Assembly (NCBI GenBank): GCA_949288405.1
Contig: CASEKM010000085.1
Location: 1 to 6,648, forward strand
Source: an uncultured bacterium
Lineage (GTDB): Bacteria; Bacillota; Clostridia; Oscillospirales; Oscillospiraceae
Length of the DNA: 6,648 bases
Direction: 5' to 3'
Below, piece by piece: positions 1 through 5,422 of this stretch; position 1 is the stretch's first letter; every line of letters begins with the position of its first letter. The position numbers and the translations under genes were made by a program. Under the pieces are notes generated by a model, which made no database searches, was not told where the DNA came from, and saw nothing but the letters and a program-made list of their open reading frames with translations.

Positions 1-3000
1 TATCAGTTGCGGGCAAGGAAGCTTCCGGCACATCCGATACGCCCGCCGCGCCCCCAAGAACATTCAGGCCGTTCACGGCTACCGCTCGGAGTGGTCCATG
101 AAAAACCGGGCCACCTGGGAGTTTGCCCACCACTACTGCGGCCGGCTGTGGAAATGGTTCGGAGGGGTGTCCCTGCCCCCGTCCGCCCTGGGCGGCACGC
201 GCGTTTTCTTCTCCGGCGCCCTGTTGGGGGCCATAGGAGAGGGCTTCCCCCGCCACGTTCCGGCCAAATGCCCGGCCCGTCTGGAGGGCATCCCGCGCCC
301 GTTCCTCCCCGTCAAAGGTCAGGGGCTGAACGGTGCGCAGGCCGCCGCTGCTGGCCGTGGGGAGCTCCCGGGCGGTGAGCGTCAGAGACCGGACGGAGCT
401 GCGCCCCTGTCCTCCCTCTTTTCCCCCCGAAGCGGGGGCCGTCTGAGCTGTCTGGACGGCGTGCGGGAAAGCGCTCCCCTCCCGTGTATCCTGGGAAATG
501 CCCCTCCCCTCCGCCGGTGCGCCGCCGGAGGCGGCTGTTTTTCTCTCTGCTCCGGCCTGGTTTTTGTCCGTCCTCGGGGCCTGACGCCCCTCTGCGGCCG
601 GGTGGCCACCCAGGCTGTCCTCCTCCTGGGTTCGATGGGCCAGCTCCACGCCGGGGACCGGCCCCTGGGCAAATCCCTCCCCAGGAAGCCCCGTTTCCCC
701 CGAAGGGGTCCGAGGCTGGGGCTGTACCGGAGCGGTCTGCCCGCCTGCGGCTGTCTGAATGCCGGAGGCCGGCGGAAGGTCCTGAGACACGCGGATGTCC
801 CGGGCCGTGCCCAGAAATTCCCCGCGGATTGGGGACTCCTGCCCCGGGGCGGTCTGCTCCCCCCGGGCGGGAGATACGGGGTGCGGGCCCTCCTCCCGGG
901 TCTGCGCGGTCTGCGCGGCAGTTTCAGCCTCCACAGAAGACCGGCGGCCCTCCCGGTGGGCGGTCCTCCCCTCTGTCTCCCGCGGCCGGGCATGGGGGGC
1001 TCTCTCCCCCTCTGCCCCTCTCGCCGCCGCTGCACCGGCGGGCCGGGCCTCCTGCCCGCCGCCCTGGTCCTCTTCGCGCCGGAGGTGGACCAGCTCTGTG
1101 CCGGAGACCGGCCCCGCGGCAGCCTCCCCATGGGAGGAGGGGCGCGGCCGGTCCGGGCCGCCCGCCGCCGTCGGGGTCTCCAGCAGGGGCTTTCCTTCCG
1201 CCCCCCTCTGATCCGGGAGCACCCGGATGTCCTGGGCCACACTTAGGCGGGGATGCTCCGCGGCCATATCCTGCCCGCGGACGCTGCCCGGCGTCTGGCG
1301 CGCTGTCTGCATCTGGGCCGCCGGTCCCCCGGCGTCCCGGTCCTTCTGCCCAGCTTTTAGGCCGGTCCGGGGCTGCTCTTGCTCCCCTGGAACCTTCTCC
1401 CGGCGCTTCCGCGCCCCGGCTCCGTCTCTTTCCGCCTCCGGGCGGCCGTCCTCTGTCCGGTGGGCCAGCTCCGGTCCCGGGGCCCAGCCCGGGATTTCCA
1501 GGGCTCCCTCCGGCTCCGCCCGGCCGCTTCCGCGCACCTGGAGCAAGTGCTCCCCCTCAACGCCGCCAGACCGCAGCTCCCGGGCCGTGGTCTCCAGCGG
1601 GGAAACCGTTCTCAAGCCATGTTCCTCAGGCTGCTGTCCGGCCGGGAGGCCGGCGGTCTGTCCGGCGGGCACAGCGCCCGCACCCGGGACGGCCGCGCCC
1701 GGCTCCGGCTCCTGGGTCCGATAGGCCAGCTCCGGTTCCGGGGCCCAGCCGGGCATACCCTCGAGGCTCCCCGGCTCCGCCCCCTCTGTCCGGCGGGCCG
1801 GCGTCAGCTTCTCTGCCTCCGCCCGTCCCACCCGGGGGTCTCTGGCCGCCGTCTCCATGGGGGGCACTGTCCCCAGGCGGTCCTGGGGCTGCCGCTCCCC
1901 GCCGGGTGCATTTTCCCGGACCTCCTGCCCGGATACAGCCGGAGCGGCGTCTCCGCCGCCTGACTTCCCTGAGATCGGCCCTGGGTCCTCTTCCGTGCCA
2001 GCCGGTGTGGAGCCGGTGTGTTCCGCTCCGCCCGGCCCGGGACGGGCCGCCCGGCCGCTAGGAGCGGATACGCCCTGCTCCCGGGAGACCGCCGCGCCGC
2101 CGGGCACAGCCCCTGCTTGGGCCAGAGCTGTCTCTGTCTTTCCGGCCCTCCCCTCCGGTTTCACCGGAGCGGCATCCGGCTTCCCGGAGCTCCGCCGGGC
2201 CCCGGTCTTTTCACCGGGCCCGCCGCTTGGGGCGGCCTCTCCCCTGGCCTCCCGCAGGAGGCGCTCTGAGGCCTGCCGGTCCTCCCGGCCTGCCTGGGCC
2301 CTCTCCGCGCCGGTCAGCTCCCGGCGCAGCTGCTCCAGCCCCTGCCGGGCGAGATGCTCCACCAGCTGCTCGGACGCCGGAGGCACACGGGAGGTCTGCC
2401 CCGTCTGCGCCCCGGTCTCCTCCCGGTGGGCCAGCTCTGGGGGAGGCGCTCCCGCGGCCCCCTGCCGGAGCGCCGCCGGCTGGACCCGCGGCCTCTCCAG
2501 CCCCGGTCCTTCGGGCCCTATGGGGTGGATCTGTCCCCGCTCCAGGCGCGCCGGCTGCTCCCCTCCGGTCCAGCCGGCGGGGGAGACCGCCTCCCCCTGC
2601 TCCCGCAGCTGCCGGAGCTTCTGCGTAAACGCCACGGAGCGCTGTCCCAATCTGCCGGGGGCGGACAGCTCTCTCCGCAGTCCGCCCGCTCCCTGTGTCC
2701 CCCCCTCCAACGTGAGGAAGGTGGGGCCGAAGCGGTTCTCCTGATAGAGGGTCTGGAAAAACTGCTGCTGCACGGCGCCCGGCGGCGGGACCGCCGTCTC
2801 CTGACGGCGGGCAGCCTGGGGCCGCTCCCGGCGCTGTTCCTGCCGTACCTCCCGGATCTGGAGCACGCGCTCTACGATGCGCTCCGCCGCCCGGCGCTGC
2901 TCGCTCTCCCCCTTCTCCCGGCGGAGGGCCTCCAGCACCAGCTTCAGATCCACCTGGATCACCGGGGCGGGGGCGGACTGAGGGGACTCCTCTCCCTCCT

Positions 3001-3163
3001 CCAGCAGGTCCAGAGGCACATAGGACCACCGCCCCTCCTCCCGCTGGGCCCGGGCCAGGATCTCCTCCGCGAAGGTCTGTGCCAGGGTACCGAAGGGGGT
3101 GAGCAGAAGCCGGTCCTGGGAGAGCACTCCCATATTCGGTTGAATGACCGCAATGGATTCCAT
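1..3163 (-). CDS. Giant low-complexity, probably disordered protein in a CIS operon (C-terminus beyond the window)
   Basis: I do not recognise this protein. The frame starts with ATG at 3163-3161, which overlaps the stop of the upstream tube-like gene as TGATG. I read the frame codon by codon and found no stop before the left edge, so 1054 residues are visible. Wobble positions are almost all G or C, as expected for the true coding frame. Residues 1-55 look folded (mixed hydrophobic, for example LLLTPFGTLAQTFAEEIL). About 72-114 is a charged amphipathic helix that may form a coiled coil. Residues 135-152 are aromatic-rich (FFQTLYQENRFGPTFLTL). A second helical stretch spans about 263-310. From about 310 on, the chain is rich in Pro, Gly, Glu, Arg, Ala, Gln and Thr and looks disordered, with degenerate repeats around ELAHRT. 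I saw no cysteine and only four tryptophans. There is no signal peptide or membrane segment. Its place after the tube genes suggests a role in the particle (tape measure, lumen or baseplate factor, or cargo), but this is inference. Confidence 0.72.
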   Translation of the reverse strand, partial: MESIAVIQPNMGVLSQDRLLLTPFGTLAQTFAEEILARAQREEGRWSYVPLDLLEEGEESPQSAPAPVIQVDLKLVLEALRREKGESEQRRAAERIVERVLQIREVRQEQRRERPQAARRQETAVPPPGAVQQQFFQTLYQENRFGPTFLTLEGGTQGAGGLRRELSAPGRLGQRSVAFTQKLRQLREQGEAVSPAGWTGGEQPARLERGQIHPIGPEGPGLERPRVQPAALRQGAAGAPPPELAHREETGAQTGQTSRVPPASEQLVEHLARQGLEQLRRELTGAERAQAGREDRQASERLLREARGEAAPSGGPGEKTGARRSSGKPDAAPVKPEGRAGKTETALAQAGAVPGGAAVSREQGVSAPSGRAARPGPGGAEHTGSTPAGTEEDPGPISGKSGGGDAAPAVSGQEVRENAPGGERQPQDRLGTVPPMETAARDPRVGRAEAEKLTPARRTEGAEPGSLEGMPGWAPEPELAYRTQEPEPGAAVPGAGAVPAGQTAGLPAGQQPEEHGLRTVSPLETTARELRSGGVEGEHLLQVRGSGRAEPEGALEIPGWAPGPELAHRTEDGRPEAERDGAGARKRREKVPGEQEQPRTGLKAGQKDRDAGGPAAQMQTARQTPGSVRGQDMAAEHPRLSVAQDIRVLPDQRGAEGKPLLETPTAAGGPDRPRPSSHGEAAAGPVSGTELVHLRREEDQGGGQEARPAGAAAARGAEGERAPHARPRETEGRTAHREGRRSSVEAETAAQTAQTREEGPHPVSPARGEQTAPGQESPIRGEFLGTARDIRVSQDLPPASGIQTAAGGQTAPVQPQPRTPSGETGLPGEGFAQGPVPGVELAHRTQEEDSLGGHPAAEGRQAPRTDKNQAGAERKTAASGGAPAEGRGISQDTREGSAFPHAVQTAQTAPASGGKEGGQGRSSVRSLTLTARELPTASSGGLRTVQPLTFDGEERARDALQTGRAFGRNVAGEALSYGPQQGAGEENARAAQGGRGQGHPSEPFPQPAAVVVGKLPGGPVFHGPLRAVAVNGLNVLGGAAGVSDVPEASLPATD
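636..665 (-). repeat. Degenerate repeat, ELAHRT type (pair with 1086-1115)
   Basis: This 30-base segment matches 1086-1115 at 25 of 30 positions and lies 450 bases (exactly 150 codons) from it, so it stays in frame. In the giant protein it encodes the segment around PVPGVELAH, near residue 840, followed by an acidic stretch (RTQEED). Confidence 0.6.
1086..1115 (-). repeat. Degenerate repeat, ELVHL variant (pair with 636-665)
   Basis: This is the partner of the 636-665 segment. It encodes PVSGTELVH near residue 690 of the giant protein, followed by LRREED. The equivalent in the other copy is ELAHRTQEED. Confidence 0.58.
1448..1516 (-). repeat. PGWAPxPELAHRT repeat, copy B
   Basis: It encodes LEIPGWAPGPELAHRTED (residues 555-572 of the giant protein), preceded by an EPEGA segment. 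Bases 1463-1489 match 1724-1750 at 26 of 27 positions, and the copies are 261 bases (87 codons) apart. Together with copy A it is the best-preserved repeat pair in the gene and points to fairly recent in-frame duplication. Confidence 0.72.
1709..1777 (-). repeat. PGWAPxPELAYRT repeat, copy A
   Basis: It encodes SLEGMPGWAPEPELAYRTQE (residues 466-485 of the giant protein), the counterpart of copy B at 1448-1516. These two copies hold two of the four tryptophans seen in the protein. Confidence 0.72.
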
Positions 3164-3165
3164 CA
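3161..3165 (-). promoter_or_regulatory. TGATG stop-start overlap (translational coupling)
   Basis: The TGA stop of the third tube-like gene (3165-3163) shares its A with the ATG of the giant downstream frame (3163-3161). The bases just upstream contain no convincing AGGAGG-like site. Initiation of the giant protein therefore probably depends on ribosomes finishing the upstream gene, which would tie its dose to the tube-like protein. Confidence 0.65.
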
Positions 3166-3579
3166 GAAGCACCCGTTGTGGATCAGCTCGATCCGGCTGA
3201 CGGCCACGCTGGCCTGGTTGCTGTTCAGCTGGGGCCCCACGTACTTCTGCAGGTGGGCTCCCACCACGGACCACGTCCGCTGGGCCTCTCCAAAGCTGTC
3301 CCGGAGGGTGATGGTGCCCGCCAGGGGGATGGACATCCCCTGGTTGACCATGGCCATCAGCAGGGACACGCTGTCCACCGTGGTGACCACGCCCTGCTCC
3401 AGGACCAGCGTCTGGGGCTTGGTATTTTTGAAGAAAAAGCGGGGGTAGTTGCTGCCGCCCTCGGTGTAGACCTCGTAGTCCACCTCCATGTCCAGGCCGG
3501 ATACCGACAAAAATCCGCCGGAGAGCACGGCCCCCGTTCCGATCAGCATCACATCAAAATAAGCGCCGGAGAGCGCCAT
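3163..3579 (-). CDS. Third gp19-like tail tube / tube-initiator-like protein (138 aa)
   Basis: This 138-residue protein appears to be a small structural subunit of the CIS tube, probably a cap or initiator layer near the baseplate. It carries a tube-like beta pattern: an N-terminal GGFLSVSGLDMEVDYEVYTE strand pair around residues 20-40, then GGSNYPRFFFKNTKPQTLVLEQG, a central LLMAMVNQG helix, and a C-terminal strand AVSRIELIHNG. The loop between the core strands is shorter than in the other two tube genes of the operon. I chose the ATG at 3579 because AAAGGAGG (3595-3588) sits 8 bases upstream; the frame stays open further upstream to 3762, but that part overlaps the second tube gene and has no such signal. 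It ends in a TGATG overlap with the giant frame. Assignment to the gp19-like class is by pattern and context; the exact layer it forms is inference. Confidence 0.75.
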   Translation of the reverse strand: MALSGAYFDVMLIGTGAVLSGGFLSVSGLDMEVDYEVYTEGGSNYPRFFFKNTKPQTLVLEQGVVTTVDSVSLLMAMVNQGMSIPLAGTITLRDSFGEAQRTWSVVGAHLQKYVGPQLNSNQASVAVSRIELIHNGCF

Positions 3580-3587
3580 GCCGGACT

Positions 3588-3595
3588 CCTCCTTT
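3588..3595 (-). promoter_or_regulatory. Strong ribosome binding site AAAGGAGG
   Basis: AAAGGAGG on the minus strand lies 8 bases before the ATG at 3579. It fixes the start of the third tube-like gene and rules out the longer upstream frame as the true start. Confidence 0.8.
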
Positions 3596-3628
3596 CCCGC
3601 TTTTCCCGGGATTGTCTGGTTGAACGGG

Positions 3629-4117
3629 TCAGAGCTCTGTGGTCCGCTCCAGCCCGGTAAAGGCAAAGGTGAGGCTCTCTGTGAGCACCTCGCTGCGGCT
3701 GCTGTCCATAGGGTCCAGCTCATAGCCGATGGGCATGGCGTCCTGCAGGACCCAGCCCACATTGGGTTCCCCCTTGGCGTCCAGGGCGATCACCGTGATG
3801 GTCCGGCGGAGGTTCTCCCCCGTGGGACCGGTGTGCATCCCCGCCGAGGCGGCCAGCATCCAGTCCAGCAGCTCGTTGTCCCCCACCACGCCCTTGCTCA
3901 GGGTCACCGGCTCATAGCTGGTGAACACCGGCGTGTACGCCTTCACGCCCCGGTTGTCGTCTCCGTCCCGGCTCTGGATGGTCTCCACCTGCATCCGAAT
4001 GCCGGAGAAGCGGCTGAAGGCGGCGGAGATCTCCTCGCTGTCCCCCACCCGCACCAGAAAGCGGAAGGCGGTCATGGGGTCCGGCCGGCGCAGATCCTGA
4101 AGCTCCTGCTGTGCCAT
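3629..4117 (-). CDS. Phage tail tube protein, gp19 family, second paralogue (162 aa)
   Basis: This is an inner tube protein of the T4 gp19 / CIS tube family. Such proteins form hexameric rings stacked into the hollow tube that the contracting sheath drives outward. Family features visible here are the N-terminal strand FRFLVRVGD, FSRFSGIRMQVETIQSRDGD (about residues 34-53), a KGVVGDNELLDWM segment (about 75-87), the RRTITVIALDAKGEP strand pair, the VGWVLQDAMPIGYELDPMD turn, and the C-terminal strand LTESLTFAFTGLERT. The ATG at 4117 follows AGGTG (4132-4128) by 10 bases. The gene starts 22 bases after the DUF6760 stop. The presence of several tube paralogues is typical of Afp/PVC-type systems, where a variant tube protein forms the ring next to the baseplate. 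The family is secure; the specific layer is not. Confidence 0.88.
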   Translation of the reverse strand: MAQQELQDLRRPDPMTAFRFLVRVGDSEEISAAFSRFSGIRMQVETIQSRDGDDNRGVKAYTPVFTSYEPVTLSKGVVGDNELLDWMLAASAGMHTGPTGENLRRTITVIALDAKGEPNVGWVLQDAMPIGYELDPMDSSRSEVLTESLTFAFTGLERTTEL

Positions 4118-4139
4118 TGGATGTTCTCACCTGCCGTTT

Positions 4140-4469
4140 CTATCGGAATTCAATGCTCTTCTGGCTCTCGCCGCTGAGCTTTTTGTTGATGGCCGACACC
4201 TCGCGGCACCAGCGCCGCCGCTCCCAGTGGTCCAGCTCCATCAGGTCCTCATTGGACCAGTGCAGGTAGTAGGCCAGAAACGCCATCTCCTGGTACAGGC
4301 GCTCCTGGGGGTAGAGCGACACCCCCCGGGTGTGCTTCAGAGACAGGGAGCTATCCTCCGGCCGGGGGATCGCCTGCCAGGGAAAGCGGAACGCCTCCTC
4401 CGGCTCCGGCGGCGGAAGGCGCCGGATGGGGAGCCCCTCGTTCTCCTGAGAAGCCCACTCTAGCCCAGC
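4140..4469 (-). CDS. DUF6760-like domain, predicted -1 frameshift extension of the tail assembly chaperone
   Basis: The conserved part (60 codons from GTG 4322) has the pattern LYPQERLYQEMAFLAYYLHW, then an ELDHWERRRW segment and a C-terminal INKKL. This matches the small DUF6760 family that recurs in CIS loci; its function is unknown to me. The same frame is open without a stop up to the slippery heptamer at 4475-4469 of the preceding gene. Between that heptamer and GTG 4322 there is no ATG, GTG or TTG in frame, and GTG 4322 lacks a Shine-Dalgarno site. The extra 49 residues (for example RRLPPPEPEEAFRFPWQAI) read like a real Pro/Glu linker. I therefore infer that the domain is made as a C-terminal extension: 117 residues of chaperone plus 109 residues, 226 in all. 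The alternative is a weak, translationally coupled start at GTG 4322. The domain call is firm; the expression mode is inference. Confidence 0.8.
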   Translation of the reverse strand, partial: AGLEWASQENEGLPIRRLPPPEPEEAFRFPWQAIPRPEDSSLSLKHTRGVSLYPQERLYQEMAFLAYYLHWSNEDLMELDHWERRRWCREVSAINKKLSGESQKSIEFR

Positions 4470-4819
4470 AAAAAATCCAGCGGCACCTCGAACTGCTGAT
4501 TGCAGTGGGGGCAGGTGATCTGGTAGTGGGGCATCTCGGACATATTGATGCGCTGGTACATGTCCTGGAGGTAGGCCAGGTCCATGGTGAACAGGTTCTC
4601 GATCACCCGGGTGTTCACCGTGCTCAGGGTGCCCAGCTTGGTGATCACACGGGAGAGCAGGATGATGGTGAGATAGCCCGAGTTCTGCTGAACCCTGGGG
4701 TCCCGCAGGGGCAGGATCTCGTCCGCCGCCGTGGCCAGGCGCATGGTGCCCCGCTTGTGCAGATCTCCATTCTGGTCCACATAGCCCTTGGGCAACTCAA
4801 ATTCAAATTCGGTCTGCAT
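4460..4819 (-). CDS. CIS/phage tail assembly chaperone-like protein with CPHC motif (119 aa)
   Basis: This small protein has the conserved pattern of the tail assembly protein found between tube and baseplate genes of CIS clusters. It has an N-terminal strand FEFELPKGYVDQNGDLH, then MRLATAADEILPLRDPRVQ (about residues 26-44), a long helical core LTIILLSRVITKLGTL, and a second helix ending LAYLQDMYQRIN. A CPHC pair near residue 103 could be half of a metal site. By position, size and the frameshift signal at its end, it corresponds to phage P2 gpE and lambda gpG, which are tail assembly chaperones needed for tape-measure and tube assembly; homology to those is not shown by the sequence itself. 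The ATG at 4819 follows AGGAGG (4830-4825) by 5 bases. The zero frame ends at TAG 4462-4460, three codons after the slippery heptamer begins to be decoded out. It is predicted to yield both a 119-aa and a 226-aa product. Confidence 0.8.
   Translation of the reverse strand: MQTEFEFELPKGYVDQNGDLHKRGTMRLATAADEILPLRDPRVQQNSGYLTIILLSRVITKLGTLSTVNTRVIENLFTMDLAYLQDMYQRINMSEMPHYQITCPHCNQQFEVPLDFLLG
4469..4475 (-). promoter_or_regulatory. Slippery heptamer T TTT TTG for programmed -1 frameshifting
   Basis: On the minus strand the zero frame reads GAT TTT TTG CTG GGC TAG, which places T TTT TTG in the X XXY YYZ register. Slipping by -1 moves ribosomes into the frame that encodes DUF6760, open for 109 codons. 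An SD-like GAGGTG (4489-4484) lies 8 bases upstream; SD-like elements at about this distance stimulate -1 shifting in bacteria, as in dnaX. A possible two-tier stem lies about 33 bases downstream (4435-4402), further away than the usual stimulator. Function is inferred, not measured. Confidence 0.75.
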
Positions 4820-4850
4820 AATGTCCTCCTATGCGCAGGCGGTAATTCCC

Positions 4851-4884
4851 CGCAGCCCACAGGCGGGACCGCCTGTGGGCTGTG
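4851..4884 (-). other. Perfect 14-base inverted repeat between tube and chaperone genes
   Basis: The arms 4853-4866 and 4869-4882 are perfect reverse complements separated by only 2 bases, so the RNA would form a GC-rich stem of about 12-13 pairs with a 4-6 base loop. It fills most of the 80-base gap that follows the highly used sheath and tube genes and precedes the low-dose chaperone. There is no U-run after it in the direction of transcription, so a classical intrinsic terminator is not supported. A stability hairpin, processing site or partial attenuator is more likely. Confidence 0.75.
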
Positions 4885-4899
4885 AGAGAGGCATCAGAA

Positions 4900-5379
4900 T
4901 CAGATGGTCGAGGGCTCGCCGGCCACAGCGCCGGGGGTGTGCTCCAGACCCTCGTGGCACAGCTCCAGGGACTGGATGGCCACCTCGCCGCCCATGCCGT
5001 TCAGGTCGGGCACGGTATAGCCCACAGGCCAGGCGTTGATCAGGTTCCAGGAGGGACCCGGGTTGCCCGCGTCGTCGATGAGGGTGATGGTCACATTGTG
5101 GCGGACCATGCCGGTGGGAGGGGCAGTGTTGGTGGGAGCCACCGAGTAGACCCAGTCCAGGAAGTCGCTGTCGTCGGACACGCCCCAGCGCAGGGTCACA
5201 TTGCCGAACTTGGTCAGCCCCGCCAGCTTCCGGGGGGTGTTGCGCAGGTCGTCGCCTTCACGGTACTCCACGGCGTCGGTGGAGGAGCTCATGCCGGACA
5301 CTTCCGAGAAGCCCGCACGGCTGATCCCGTCGATCTCCACCTGGTACCGAAATACTCTATAGGGGTAATTGATAGCCAT
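4900..5379 (-). CDS. Main inner tube protein, gp19 family (159 aa)
   Basis: This is probably the major tube subunit of the injection machine, forming stacked hexamers inside the sheath. Visible family features: the N-terminal YPYRVFRYQVEIDG strand, AGFSEVSGMSSSTDAVEYRE (about residues 22-41), LTKFGNVTLRWGVSDDSDFLDWV (about 55-77), VRHNVTITLIDDAGNPGPSW (about 92-111), the INAWPVGYTVPDLNGMG turn, and the closing EVAIQSLELCHEGLEH strand. Its position directly after the sheath gene and its good fit to the family make it the main tube rather than a cap variant. The start at ATG 5379 gives the usual family length; a modest AAGGA element lies about 12 bases upstream. It is separated from the sheath stop by 43 bases, and is followed by the strong hairpin at 4851-4884. 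I am confident of the family; the claim that it is the most abundant subunit is inference. Confidence 0.92.
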   Translation of the reverse strand: MAINYPYRVFRYQVEIDGISRAGFSEVSGMSSSTDAVEYREGDDLRNTPRKLAGLTKFGNVTLRWGVSDDSDFLDWVYSVAPTNTAPPTGMVRHNVTITLIDDAGNPGPSWNLINAWPVGYTVPDLNGMGGEVAIQSLELCHEGLEHTPGAVAGEPSTI

Positions 5380-5422
5380 GATTTATCTTCGTCCTTTCTG
5401 TATCAGTCTGGGAGGCGCGGGA

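Noticed and set aside
98..2744. Long plus-strand open frames (for example 98-1246, 484-2061, 1857-2744)
   Set aside because: They lie opposite the 1054-codon minus-strand frame, have no ribosome binding sites or recognisable domains, show poorer wobble-position GC bias, and are expected when DNA is this GC-rich.
2211..3029. Minus-strand 272-codon Gly/Pro/Ala-rich frame
   Set aside because: It is another frame of the same strand as the giant gene, begins without a ribosome binding site inside that gene, and looks like low-complexity shadow translation.
1..3163. Collagen-like protein, CRISPR array or tandem satellite in the very GC-rich left half
   Set aside because: No regular Gly-X-Y periodicity, no evenly spaced direct repeats with unique spacers, and repeat copies are degenerate, irregularly spaced and in frame.
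2354..3448. Plus-strand 364-codon frame across the junction of the giant gene and the third tube gene
   Set aside because: It runs antisense through two frames that are supported by family pattern, ribosome binding site and coupling.
3580..3762. Upstream extension of the third tube-like gene to a start at 3762
   Set aside because: It would overlap the end of the second tube gene by 134 bases, and the strong AAAGGAGG site directs the start at 3579.
4320..4322. Independent GTG start for the DUF6760 gene
   Set aside because: There is no Shine-Dalgarno site before it, the frame continues upstream with natural-looking sequence to the slippery heptamer, and it is the only start-type codon available. 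Kept only as an alternative.
4851..4884. Intrinsic transcription terminator
   Set aside because: The stem is strong, but no T-run follows it on the minus strand, and the downstream genes belong to the same machine.
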